Assembly: GCA_947479935.1 (NCBI GenBank)
Contig: CANKBG010000011.1
Span: 1-64,000, forward strand
Source: Comamonadaceae bacterium
GTDB taxonomy: Bacteria; Pseudomonadota; Gammaproteobacteria; Burkholderiales; Burkholderiaceae_C
Direction of reading: 5' to 3'
Length of the DNA: 64,000 nt
The notes beneath the pieces are model-generated. The model ran no database searches and was not told the origin of the DNA. It saw only the letters and a list, made by a program, of their open reading frames with translations. How positions within the stretch are numbered: position 1 is the stretch's first letter; every line of letters starts with the position of its first letter. Positions 1 to 7,956 of the stretch are shown one piece after another. Made by a program: the position numbers and the translations under genes.

Positions 1-17
1 ATGCATTCGCAGTCAAA

Positions 18-803
18 GTGAATGCAAAGAGGAAATTGACCAAAGATGCTAAGGCGATAGCGATCAAGACCCGCCACATTGCCAGGGAGGGCGCGCCGCG
101 CTACCTGCAAATCGCGCATGCGTTACGCGAGGCGATTGCCAGCGGCCGCTACCCGGTGGGGGCGCAAATGCCGACTGAGCACGAGTTATGCGAGCAGCTC
201 AATGTCTCGCGATTCACAATTCGCGAGGCCATTCGCGTTCTTTCGACCGCAGGTTTGGTGCTTCGTAAGCCTCGAGCCGGCACGGTGGTCGCGGCGCTAC
301 CCGATGACACCCGCTACACCCAGGGCATCTACTCCTTACGCGATCTGTTTCAGTACGCCGAGACGACTGATTTCAAATACGTTTACATCGGGCGTGTCAC
401 ATTATCCAAGACTCTTGCTAGGCGCGTGTCAGCGCCCCCAGGCGAAGAATGGATCTACGCCATGGCGATTCGTTATGAGATCGACGGCGAGCGCCCTTTC
501 GGCGTGACACGCCTCTATCTAAACCCAATGCTGAAGGGGATTGGAAACGCCCTGCGCAGCAACCGCGGTCCGGTGTACGCGCTCATCGAGCGCGATTACG
601 GCATGCGCATCGATCGGGTCGAACAGGCCATCATTGGAATCATCCTTGACGAACAAGATGCAGCCAATCTCGGGGTACCGACTGGTACGCCTGGCTTGTC
701 CATCACGCGCAGCTATTTCGACATCAGCGGCCGACTGATCGAGCTTGCCGACAACATCCATCCAGCGGATCGATTTACCTACAGGATGGTCTTACGTCGC
801 TAG
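18..803 (+). CDS. GntR-family regulator with UTRA domain
   Basis: Transcriptional regulator of the GntR superfamily, HutC/UTRA branch. The N-terminal winged helix covers about residues 25-95 (YLQIAHALREAIASGRYPVG, then the recognition-helix stretch NVSRFTIREAIRVL and the wing LRKPRAGTVV). The C-terminal two thirds match the UTRA ligand-binding fold (SITRSYFDISGRLIELADN near the end). The GTG at 18 has no visible ribosome-binding site, and the frame stays open to the left edge of the window, so the true start may lie outside it. It precedes a four-gene catabolic operon on the same strand, separated by 171 bp that hold a strong promoter overlapped by a palindrome. I infer that it represses that operon in answer to a pathway acid or CoA ester. 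Family call firm; ligand unknown. Confidence 0.88.
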   Translation: MNAKRKLTKDAKAIAIKTRHIAREGAPRYLQIAHALREAIASGRYPVGAQMPTEHELCEQLNVSRFTIREAIRVLSTAGLVLRKPRAGTVVAALPDDTRYTQGIYSLRDLFQYAETTDFKYVYIGRVTLSKTLARRVSAPPGEEWIYAMAIRYEIDGERPFGVTRLYLNPMLKGIGNALRSNRGPVYALIERDYGMRIDRVEQAIIGIILDEQDAANLGVPTGTPGLSITRSYFDISGRLIELADNIHPADRFTYRMVLRR

Positions 804-828
804 ACTCAGCCATCTTTGTTAACCTGAT

Positions 829-840
829 CTGACCAGACAA
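829..840. promoter_or_regulatory. upstream operator-like half of a GntR site pair
   Basis: CTGACCAGACAA lies between the GntR gene and the catabolic operon. It differs from the downstream palindrome TTGTCCAGACAA at only two of twelve positions. The two copies are 79 bp apart, centre to centre, both outside coding sequence. This suggests a second, weaker regulator site upstream of the promoter. It is inference from repetition; no binding data. Confidence 0.4.
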
Positions 841-880
841 AGCTGGAATCACCTTAAAACGACACGCCTTAAAACGACTG

Positions 881-909
881 TTGACAGGCCAATTTCTTGA
901 CCATATATT
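881..909 (+). promoter_or_regulatory. sigma70 promoter of the first catabolic operon
   Basis: A perfect -35 hexamer TTGACA (881-886) is followed after exactly 17 bp by TATATT (904-909), five of six matches to the consensus -10. Transcription would start near 916, about 60 nt before the Bug receptor start codon. The -10 overlaps the palindrome at 908-919, so a bound regulator would block RNA polymerase. Confidence 0.75.
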
Positions 910-919
910 GTCCAGACAA
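908..919. promoter_or_regulatory. operator-like palindrome over the -10 box
   Basis: TTGTC-CA-GACAA is an inverted repeat with perfect 5-bp arms and a 2-bp centre, the compact geometry typical of GntR-family operators. It begins inside the -10 hexamer and covers the expected transcription start. The closest regulator gene is the GntR/UTRA protein directly upstream, so it is the obvious ligand. Confidence 0.6.
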
Positions 920-974
920 ATCAAAAGGTATTGAAAGATGCCTTACGGTTTCAATGAATATAGGAGGCCACTTA

Positions 975-1967
975 ATGAAACTGCTTCACACTTTCGCCGT
1001 CAACGTAGTTGGCCTTTTTCTCGTCGCCGTGCTTCCGGCTGCCCATGCCCAGGTCAACGCCGCGCAAGACTATCCAAATAAGCCTGTACGCATTCTGCTC
1101 GGCTTCCCGCCGGGCCAGGCCACCGATGTGCTGGCACGCGCAGTTGCATTCGAATTGACCAAGAACCTTGGTCAACAATTTTATGTAGACAATCGGCCCG
1201 GAGCTGCCGGCATCATCGCAACCGAAATGGCAATCAAAGCGGAGCCAGATGGCTATACGTTGCTGGCTACCTCGAGTGGCCCGCTGGCAGTCAACCCTGC
1301 GCTTTACACCAAGCTGCCTTACAACGTTTCGCGCGATCTGGCGATGGTGTCCGGTCTCGGTATCGTGCCGTATGCGGTATTGGTCAACACCAAATCACCG
1401 ATCAAGGATATAGGGGGGTTGATTGAAGCCGCCAAAGCCAATCCGGGCAAGTTGAATTACGGTTCGGGCGGCAGCGGTGTGACCAACCACCTTGCTACTG
1501 AGAGCTTTAAGTTAGCGGCAGGCATCAACATGCAACACGTACCCTACAAAGGCGGACCGGCTGCAGTCAGCGACTTGATTGGCGGTCAGATCGACGTCAT
1601 GTTCGAAACCCTGGCGGGAACCATTTCTTTAATCAAGGACAATCGCCTGCGGCCGATTGCGGTCTCGAGCATTGCGCGCACCGGGGTTCTGCCCGATGTA
1701 CCTACCATTTCGGAAAGCGGTGTCAGCGGTTTTTCGGCCGTGCCGTGGGTCGCTATGGCGGCACCAGCAAAAGTGCCACGCCCCATCATCGAAAAACTCA
1801 ATTCCGAGATTAACAAGATTCTCAATTCGGCAGAAATCCGTACCCGCTTTCAGTCACTGGGAACCGAACCGATGGTCATTGCACCGGATCAGTTGACTGA
1901 ATACCTGAAAGCGGAAACCACCAAGTGGGCTGCGGCTGTCAAGGCATCGGGCGCCAAGGTCGACTGA
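975..1967 (+). CDS. Bug/TctC-family tripartite tricarboxylate transporter receptor
   Basis: Periplasmic solute receptor of the tripartite tricarboxylate transporter (TTT) class; such proteins bind carboxylates and hand them to a TctAB membrane pair. The start at 975 gives 330 aa and is preceded by AGGAGG at 962-967; an in-frame upstream extension from 897 has no such site. The protein begins with a Sec signal peptide ending near AHAQ, then the family blocks FPPGQATDVLAR and DNRPGAAG and the pocket region YGSGGSGVTNHLATE. No TctA or TctB gene is in the window, so it must borrow a membrane partner encoded elsewhere. It is the first gene of the operon with PrpD-, CaiB- and CitE-like enzymes, so its ligand is probably their substrate. 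Confidence 0.9.
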   Translation: MKLLHTFAVNVVGLFLVAVLPAAHAQVNAAQDYPNKPVRILLGFPPGQATDVLARAVAFELTKNLGQQFYVDNRPGAAGIIATEMAIKAEPDGYTLLATSSGPLAVNPALYTKLPYNVSRDLAMVSGLGIVPYAVLVNTKSPIKDIGGLIEAAKANPGKLNYGSGGSGVTNHLATESFKLAAGINMQHVPYKGGPAAVSDLIGGQIDVMFETLAGTISLIKDNRLRPIAVSSIARTGVLPDVPTISESGVSGFSAVPWVAMAAPAKVPRPIIEKLNSEINKILNSAEIRTRFQSLGTEPMVIAPDQLTEYLKAETTKWAAAVKASGAKVD

Positions 1968-2005
1968 GGTCGAAGTCAGGACGAGGAAGTGAAACAGGAG
2001 CCTTC

Positions 2006-3424
2006 ATGAATGCCGTATTGCGTCCAGCACCTGACCCAGTTGCTTCGGCAATTTCACAGCAATTGGCGGAATTTACTGCCGCTTTGTGCTTAACTGACGT
2101 CCCGCAAGCCGTTGTCACACGGGCCAAATACCTTATGCTGGACGCCATCGGTTGCGCTTATGCGGCGCGTGAAGAAGAGTTCGCGAAGCGCATTGCTGCA
2201 TCGGTTTCTAGGCTGGCCGGAGACGGTCCGCGCGGCGTGATTGGTATGCCGCTTCGGCTACCCATGCGTGATGCTGCTGTGATCAATGGCATGCTGATGC
2301 ACGGACTCGATTACGACGATACGCATGCCGCAGGCGTTACACACTTGACCGTGAGTACATTGCCGGCCGCGCTCGCCAGCGCAGCCCAATTCGGCAGCTC
2401 GGGTACCCAAATGCTGATCGCTTATATTGCCGGGGTCGAAGCCGGCGCGCGTCTAGCCTGCGTGGTCAAAGGGGCTTTTCATCAGGTAGGTTTTCACCCG
2501 ACAGGATTGATCGGCGCCTTTGCCTCCGCACTGGTAGCGGGGCGCCTCATGCACCTTGCGCCAGCGCAACTGGCTGGCGCACAAGGCATCGCACTGTCGT
2601 TTGCGAGCGGCAATTTGCAGTTCATCGAAGACGGCTCCTGGACCAAACGTATCCATCCGGGTTGGTCGGCCGCCAGCGGAATCACGGCAGCAACGCTCGC
2701 CGCCGACGACTTCCCAGCACCGCGCGAGGCTTACGAAGGGCGCTTCGGGCTGTATCGCAGTCACTTGCCACCCGCCGAGTTCGCCGCTTCCGATCTGTCG
2801 CTCGCGACAGCGAACCTTGGCAGCGTCTGGGAACTCGACAATGTTGCCATCAAGCCCTTTCCCGCCTGTCACTTCGTCCATGGTTGCGCCGACGCAGCCA
2901 TCGCTTTGCATAATGCAGGCATCGATACGGCACGCATCCGCTCGATCCGTGCGCTAATTCCGGCCGGCGTGGTCAAGTCAGTCGCAGAACCAGTTGACGC
3001 TAAGCGCAGGCCGAAGAATGATTACGACGCGAAATTCAGTATTCCTTACGCTGTTGCCAGTGGCCTGATGCGCGGCAAACTCGGGCTGGCGGAGATGTTG
3101 CCAGCCGCATTTGTTGAGCCACGTATCTTGGCTTTGATGGATAAGGTCAACTATGAGATCGATGAAGCATCAACCTTCCCGGTCCATTACACCGGCGAAG
3201 TAGTGGTCACGCTCGACGACGGGCGCGTCATGCAACATCGCGTTGCGGTCAATCGCGGCAATCCGGAACAGCCGCTCAGCAACACAGAAATCGAAGCAAA
3301 GTATTTTGACAACTGCGCCCTCAACCTGCCGCACGCACAGGCGCTTAGGGTGCGCGACATGGTGCTCGATCTGGAGTCGGTGACCAGCGCCGCGCAATTT
3401 GAAGCAGAACTGGCATCGAACTGA
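2006..3424 (+). CDS. MmgE/PrpD family protein
   Basis: Member of the MmgE/PrpD family, which includes 2-methylcitrate dehydratase and the IRG1-type cis-aconitate decarboxylases. The start at 2006 follows ACAGGAG (1994-2000) and yields 472 aa, the usual length. Visible family marks are the all-helical N-terminal domain with MLMHGLDYDDTHAAGVTHLT, a lid region (HQVGFHPTGLIGAFASA) and the C-terminal cap with FPACHFVHGCADAA. The gene sits 38 bp after the receptor gene and 16 bp before the CoA-transferase. It probably acts on a hydroxy or unsaturated tri- or dicarboxylate as a dehydratase, hydratase or decarboxylase. Which reaction cannot be decided from sequence alone. Confidence 0.87.
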   Translation: MNAVLRPAPDPVASAISQQLAEFTAALCLTDVPQAVVTRAKYLMLDAIGCAYAAREEEFAKRIAASVSRLAGDGPRGVIGMPLRLPMRDAAVINGMLMHGLDYDDTHAAGVTHLTVSTLPAALASAAQFGSSGTQMLIAYIAGVEAGARLACVVKGAFHQVGFHPTGLIGAFASALVAGRLMHLAPAQLAGAQGIALSFASGNLQFIEDGSWTKRIHPGWSAASGITAATLAADDFPAPREAYEGRFGLYRSHLPPAEFAASDLSLATANLGSVWELDNVAIKPFPACHFVHGCADAAIALHNAGIDTARIRSIRALIPAGVVKSVAEPVDAKRRPKNDYDAKFSIPYAVASGLMRGKLGLAEMLPAAFVEPRILALMDKVNYEIDEASTFPVHYTGEVVVTLDDGRVMQHRVAVNRGNPEQPLSNTEIEAKYFDNCALNLPHAQALRVRDMVLDLESVTSAAQFEAELASN

Positions 3425-3440
3425 ATTACCCTTAAGACTT

Positions 3441-4655
3441 ATGACTATTGGCACCTCAAACACTCGCCCTCTACCCCTTGCCGGGGTTCGCATCCTCGCA
3501 GTTGAACAGTACGGAGCCGGTCCCTTTGGAACCCTCTATTTAGCCGACCTGGGCGCAGAAGTAATCAAGATCGAAAATCACCGAGATGGCGGTGATGTCG
3601 GACGCAGCGTAGGCCCACATTTTTTCGGTCCTGGTGACAGCCATTTTTTTCAGACATTCAACCGCAACAAGAAAAGCGTCACCCTTGACCTTAAACATCC
3701 GGATGGCTACGCTGCCTTTTTGGCATTGGTCACCCAGGCCGATGCAGTTCTCGACAACCTGCGAGGTGACCTTCCGGTCAAACTCGGTCTGACCTACGAC
3801 GACCTTAAGGCAAGCAACCCGCGCATAGTCTGCACCCACCTGTCTGCCTATGGGCGCAATGGTTCGCGTACGGCCTGGCCTGGCTACGATTACCTGATGC
3901 AGGCTGAAGCCGGGCACATGTCGCTGACCGGCGAACCGGATGGCCCGCCGACACGATACGGCTTGTCAATCGTAGATCTGATGACAGGCCTAGCCGCAGC
4001 GTTCGGCTTGCTCGCGGGCGTCGTCAGTTCACGCAACACCGGTCAGGGCATGGATGTCGATACCTCTCTGTTCGATGTGGCCTTGCACAACCTCAATTAC
4101 CCCGGCACCTGGTTTCTCAATCAGGGGGTGGTGACCGGTCGCAGCCCGCGTTCTGGACACCCGAGTCTGACCCCCAGTCAACTTTATCGCACCAAAGACG
4201 GCTGGATCTTTCTGATGTGCAACAAGGAAAAATTCTGGGGAGTGCTGGTCGGCTTGCTGTGCAAGCCCGAATGGAACGCCGACCCCGATTTCGCCACTTT
4301 TGCCAAGCGCCTAGAAAATCGCGAGCGCGTCACGCAAATGCTTGACGGTGTGCTGATGCAACGCATCACCGCCGACTGGATGACCCTGTTCGCCGGTAAG
4401 GTACCGGCCTCACCGGTCTATGACATCGCGCAGGCTCTTGAAAATCCATATTTGGCCGAGCGTGAGGCGCTGGCCGACTATCTCTATCCAGATGGACGCT
4501 CGGCGCGCATGGTTGCCGGACCGATCCGCGTCGCAGGCGTCAGCTTGCCGCACGTTGCAGCGCCAGCCATGGGAGCCGATACCGATGCCATGCTGTTGGA
4601 CGCGGGTTATTCTGCCGATCAGATCGATGTCTTGCGGCAAGCGGGCGTGATTTAG
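3441..4655 (+). CDS. CaiB/BaiF family (class III) CoA-transferase
   Basis: Class III CoA-transferase, moving CoA between carboxylic acids. The 404-aa protein shows the N-terminal block VRILAVEQYGAGPFGT, the ADLGAEVIKIE loop, NRNKKSVTLDL, and the SIVDLMTG segment where Asp179 (counted from 3441) matches the catalytic aspartate that forms the acyl-anhydride intermediate. The reading frame extends upstream to 3399 inside the previous gene, but the ATG at 3441 is the first one outside it and places the conserved start correctly. Together with the CitE-like lyase downstream it suggests activation of a dicarboxylate to its CoA ester followed by cleavage, as in itaconate or citramalate degradation. 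Substrate is inference. Confidence 0.9.
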   Translation: MTIGTSNTRPLPLAGVRILAVEQYGAGPFGTLYLADLGAEVIKIENHRDGGDVGRSVGPHFFGPGDSHFFQTFNRNKKSVTLDLKHPDGYAAFLALVTQADAVLDNLRGDLPVKLGLTYDDLKASNPRIVCTHLSAYGRNGSRTAWPGYDYLMQAEAGHMSLTGEPDGPPTRYGLSIVDLMTGLAAAFGLLAGVVSSRNTGQGMDVDTSLFDVALHNLNYPGTWFLNQGVVTGRSPRSGHPSLTPSQLYRTKDGWIFLMCNKEKFWGVLVGLLCKPEWNADPDFATFAKRLENRERVTQMLDGVLMQRITADWMTLFAGKVPASPVYDIAQALENPYLAEREALADYLYPDGRSARMVAGPIRVAGVSLPHVAAPAMGADTDAMLLDAGYSADQIDVLRQAGVI

Positions 4656-4764
4656 GCCTGACACATAGGGCATGCCGCTGCAAAGCGCTAACCGATGATC
4701 GCATCGCGCCCACCGGAACCATTCGAAACGACTTGCGCGCAGCCAGCATGAAATGGAGATATGA

Positions 4765-5589
4765 ATGAAGCGTAGTTATCTGTTCGTCCCCGGCAACCGT
4801 CCCGAACGCTTCACTAAAGGCATCGCCTCGGGCGCTGGCGGAGTTGTGTTCGATCTAGAAGATGCCGTTCAACCAGAAGAGAAGCTCGCGACTCGCAGCG
4901 TTGTTTGCAGTTGGCTGACTCAGCGTCAGGACGATGTACCAAACGTCTGGGTGCGCGTCAACAGTGTCGATACCGAATACTTCGAAGAGGACATGCGCGC
5001 CGTCGCCGCAGCCCGGCCCCTGGGAATCATGCTGCCGAAGACCGAATCAATAGCCGACGTAAAACGGGTTGTCAGCCTGCTCGGGGCGCTCGAATTACCC
5101 GTCATGCCGATCATAGAATCGGCCGCCGGACTTCTGAATGCGCTAGAAATTGCGCGCGGTCCGCACGTGCAGCAACTGGTTTTCGGCTCAGTCGACTTTC
5201 AGCTTGATACCGGCATCATTGCTGAGGGTGATCCCTTGCTGTTTGCCCGTTCAACGATGGTAATCGTCTCGGCCGCCGCGCGCATTGCCGCTCCTCTCGA
5301 TGGCGTTACCTTGCAGATCGGCGACGAGGCGCAATTGCGTAGCGATGTGTCGCGCGCACGCGATCTGGGATTTGGCGGCAAGCTTTGCATTCATCCGAAT
5401 CAGGTCGCACTTGTTGAAAGCGGCTTTAGTCCGAGCGAGGAAGAACTGCTCTGGGCGCGCGCCGTGATTATTGCTAGCGATGCCGCGAAAGGTCGGGCGA
5501 TACGGCTTGACGGCAAGCTGATCGATCTGCCGGTTGTCCAACGTGCACGGCGCATGCTCCAGTGTCCGTCTTCAAATTGTATTGTCTAA
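4765..5589 (+). CDS. HpcH/HpaI aldolase, CitE-like CoA-ester lyase
   Basis: CitE-like enzyme of the HpcH/HpaI superfamily, 274 aa, an Mg2+-dependent TIM-barrel lyase for beta-hydroxyacyl-CoA esters such as malyl-CoA or citramalyl-CoA. Visible features are RSYLFVPGNRPERF, the FDLEDAV block (residues 29-35), the metal-ligand candidates Glu118 (MPIIESAAG) and Asp144 (FGSVDF), and the C-terminal KLCIHPNQV motif. GGAG at 4755-4758 fits the ATG at 4765; an overlapping ATG at 4761 stops at once. It is the last gene of the operon with Bug receptor, PrpD-like and CaiB-like proteins, 109 bp after the latter. In that context (S)-citramalyl-CoA lyase or a close analogue is the best guess. Confidence 0.87.
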   Translation: MKRSYLFVPGNRPERFTKGIASGAGGVVFDLEDAVQPEEKLATRSVVCSWLTQRQDDVPNVWVRVNSVDTEYFEEDMRAVAAARPLGIMLPKTESIADVKRVVSLLGALELPVMPIIESAAGLLNALEIARGPHVQQLVFGSVDFQLDTGIIAEGDPLLFARSTMVIVSAAARIAAPLDGVTLQIGDEAQLRSDVSRARDLGFGGKLCIHPNQVALVESGFSPSEEELLWARAVIIASDAAKGRAIRLDGKLIDLPVVQRARRMLQCPSSNCIV

Positions 5590-5716
5590 TGCCTACAAAA
5601 CCAACTTCAACTCTTACCAACGCATGTCGCGTTTGAACCAGACCAAGCTGTAGCTCATTTAGGTAGATTGCAATTGCGCCAAAGTGACGAAATCAAGTGC
5701 CCGGCTGTGCGTACAT

Positions 5717-7921
5717 TCAAGCGCCACAGGTGAATCCATTTCCCCTGGCCGAATGCAGCTTCTTGTAGCTGTCTATCAAGCGATGGTGCCTGTCCAAACC
5801 TTCTAGCTTCATGCTGGTGGGCGTTAAACCAAAGAAGCGCACACTGCCATACACCGAGCCCAGCACGGCGTCCATGCGCGCGTTGCCAAACATACGACGG
5901 AAGTTGTGTTCGTAGTTTTCTATTTCGAGTTCTAGGTCTAAAGCAACTTCTAGCACCACATCCAAAGCTTGGTAAAACAGTTTGCGTTCAACGGTGTTGT
6001 CGTTGTATTGCAAAAAGGCACTGACCAAATCGTGCGTCGCTTCCAATTGTTTTAACGCCAAATGAATCAACAGTTTCAACTCCAACACAGTCAACTGCCC
6101 CCACTCGGTGTTCTCATCAAACTCAATGCCAATCAGGGTGGCGATGTCGGCGTACTCGTCCAGTTCGTTGTTTTCCAAACGGTTTAGCAGTGCAGCCAAT
6201 TGCTTATCGTTTAAGCGATGCAAGTTCAAAATATCTTCTCGGAATAACAAGGCTTTGTTGGTGTTGTCCCAAATTAAATCCTCGATTGGGTAAATTTCCG
6301 AATACCCTGGCACCAATATTCTGCAAGCCATAGCGCCCAGTTGGTCGTGTACGGTGGTGTAAACCTCTTTGCCCATCTTGTGCAAAATACCAAACAAAGT
6401 TGTGGCTTCGTCTGCATTAGCTGTGTTGCCTTGACCTGCAAAATTCCACTCCACAAATTCATAATCTGCTTTGTCACTGAAGAAGCGCCAAGACACAATG
6501 CCACTGGAGTCGATGAAATGCTCTACAAAATTGTAGGGCTCGGTCACAGCGTTGCTTTCAAAGGTGGGCGGCGGTAAATCATTCAGGCCTTCAAAGCTTC
6601 GGCCTTGCAGGAGCTCTGTCAGACTGCGCTCTAGTGCCACTTCCAAGCTGGGGTGCGCGCCAAAGGAAGCAAACACGCCACCTGTGCGGGGGTTCATTAA
6701 GGTCACGCACATGACAGGGTAGGTGCCACCCAAGGAAGCGTCTTTGACCAAGACTGGAAAGCCTTGGGCTTCTAGGCCTTGAATGCCAGCCATGATGCTG
6801 GGATATTTGGCCAACACTTCGGGCGGCACATCAGGCAAACAAATTTCGCCTTCCAGAATTTCTCGCTTGACGGCGCGCTCAAAAATTTCTGACAAGCATT
6901 GCACTTGCGCTTCGGCCAGTGTATTGCCGGCGCTCATGCCGTTGCTCACAAACAAGTTTTCGACCAAGTTGGACGGAAAGTACACCACTTGTTTGTCGGA
7001 CTGACGCACAAAAGGCAGTGAACAAATGCCACGCGCCACATTGCCCGAGTTGGTATCGATCAAGTGCGAGCCTTTTAACTCACCCTCGGGGTTGTAAATT
7101 TTGAGGCAGTACGCATCCAAAATTTCTTTGGGCAACGCATCCTTCTTATTCGGCTTGAACCATCGCTCGTTAGGGTAGTGCACAAACTCAGCATTGGCCA
7201 AGTCTTCTCCCCAGTAGACGCCCGCATAGAAATGGTTGTTGTTAAGTCGCTCGATGTATTCGCCCAGTGCAGAAGCCAATGCACTTTCTTTGGTCGCCCC
7301 TTTGCCGTTGGTAAAACACATCGGCGAATGCGCATCGCGAATATGCAAGGACCATACATTGGGAATGATGTTGCGCCATGAGGCAATTTCAATCTTGATG
7401 CCCAAGTTGGCCAAGATGCCCGACATGTTGGCAATGGTTTGTTCTAGAGGCAAATCTTTGCCAAGGATAAAAGTGTTGGTTTCAGCCGATGGTTTTAGGC
7501 TAAGCAAGGACTGTGCATCGGCATCCAGGTTGGCCACTTCTTCAATGACAAACTCTGGGCCAGCTTGTACCACTTTTTTCACAGTACAGCGCTCAATCGA
7601 ATTCAAAATACCACGGCGATCAACTTCGGAAATTTCAGGTGGCAACTCAACTTGGATTTTGAAAATCTGCAGGTAGCGGTTCTTCGGATCCACAATGTTG
7701 TTTTGCGAGAGGCGAATATTTTCTGTCGAGATGTTGCGTGTGAGGCAATACAACTTGACGAAGTAAGCCGCACACAAAGCCGACGAAGCTAAAAAATAAT
7801 CAAAGGGGCCGGGGGCTGAACCATCGCCTTTGTAACGGATGGGCTGGTCGGCCACCAAAGTGAAGTCATCGAACTTAGCTTCAATACGAAGCTTGTCGAG
7901 AAAGTTGACCTTGATTTCCAT
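5717..7921 (-). CDS. OsmC domain-YcaO domain fusion protein
   Basis: A 734-aa fusion. Residues 1-130 are an OsmC/Ohr-like domain with a cysteine pair in the expected places (Cys50 in SSALCAAYF, Cys112 in SIERCTVKK), the arrangement used by peroxide-reducing OsmC proteins. Residues about 180-580 form a YcaO ATP-binding domain: GKG at 206-208, then SALASALGEYIER (213-225) and AQVQCLSEIFER (338-349), matching the conserved Glu/Arg nucleotide pocket. The last 150 residues resemble the helical tail of E. coli YcaO. YcaO enzymes activate amide backbones with ATP; E. coli YcaO is linked to methylthiolation of ribosomal protein S12. No RiPP precursor or cyclisation partner is nearby. The gene follows the Bug receptor after 35 bp and is clearly poorer in G+C than the first operon. 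Confidence 0.88.
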   Translation of the reverse strand: MEIKVNFLDKLRIEAKFDDFTLVADQPIRYKGDGSAPGPFDYFLASSALCAAYFVKLYCLTRNISTENIRLSQNNIVDPKNRYLQIFKIQVELPPEISEVDRRGILNSIERCTVKKVVQAGPEFVIEEVANLDADAQSLLSLKPSAETNTFILGKDLPLEQTIANMSGILANLGIKIEIASWRNIIPNVWSLHIRDAHSPMCFTNGKGATKESALASALGEYIERLNNNHFYAGVYWGEDLANAEFVHYPNERWFKPNKKDALPKEILDAYCLKIYNPEGELKGSHLIDTNSGNVARGICSLPFVRQSDKQVVYFPSNLVENLFVSNGMSAGNTLAEAQVQCLSEIFERAVKREILEGEICLPDVPPEVLAKYPSIMAGIQGLEAQGFPVLVKDASLGGTYPVMCVTLMNPRTGGVFASFGAHPSLEVALERSLTELLQGRSFEGLNDLPPPTFESNAVTEPYNFVEHFIDSSGIVSWRFFSDKADYEFVEWNFAGQGNTANADEATTLFGILHKMGKEVYTTVHDQLGAMACRILVPGYSEIYPIEDLIWDNTNKALLFREDILNLHRLNDKQLAALLNRLENNELDEYADIATLIGIEFDENTEWGQLTVLELKLLIHLALKQLEATHDLVSAFLQYNDNTVERKLFYQALDVVLEVALDLELEIENYEHNFRRMFGNARMDAVLGSVYGSVRFFGLTPTSMKLEGLDRHHRLIDSYKKLHSARGNGFTCGA

Positions 7922-7956
7922 GGGCGATATTTAAGAATAAAGTCAAAGGGTGAGTA

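Noticed and set aside
5717-7921. RiPP (thiazole/oxazole peptide) cluster around the YcaO gene
   Set aside because: No precursor peptide, E1-like partner or dehydrogenase next to it; the domain form is the S12-associated YcaO type.
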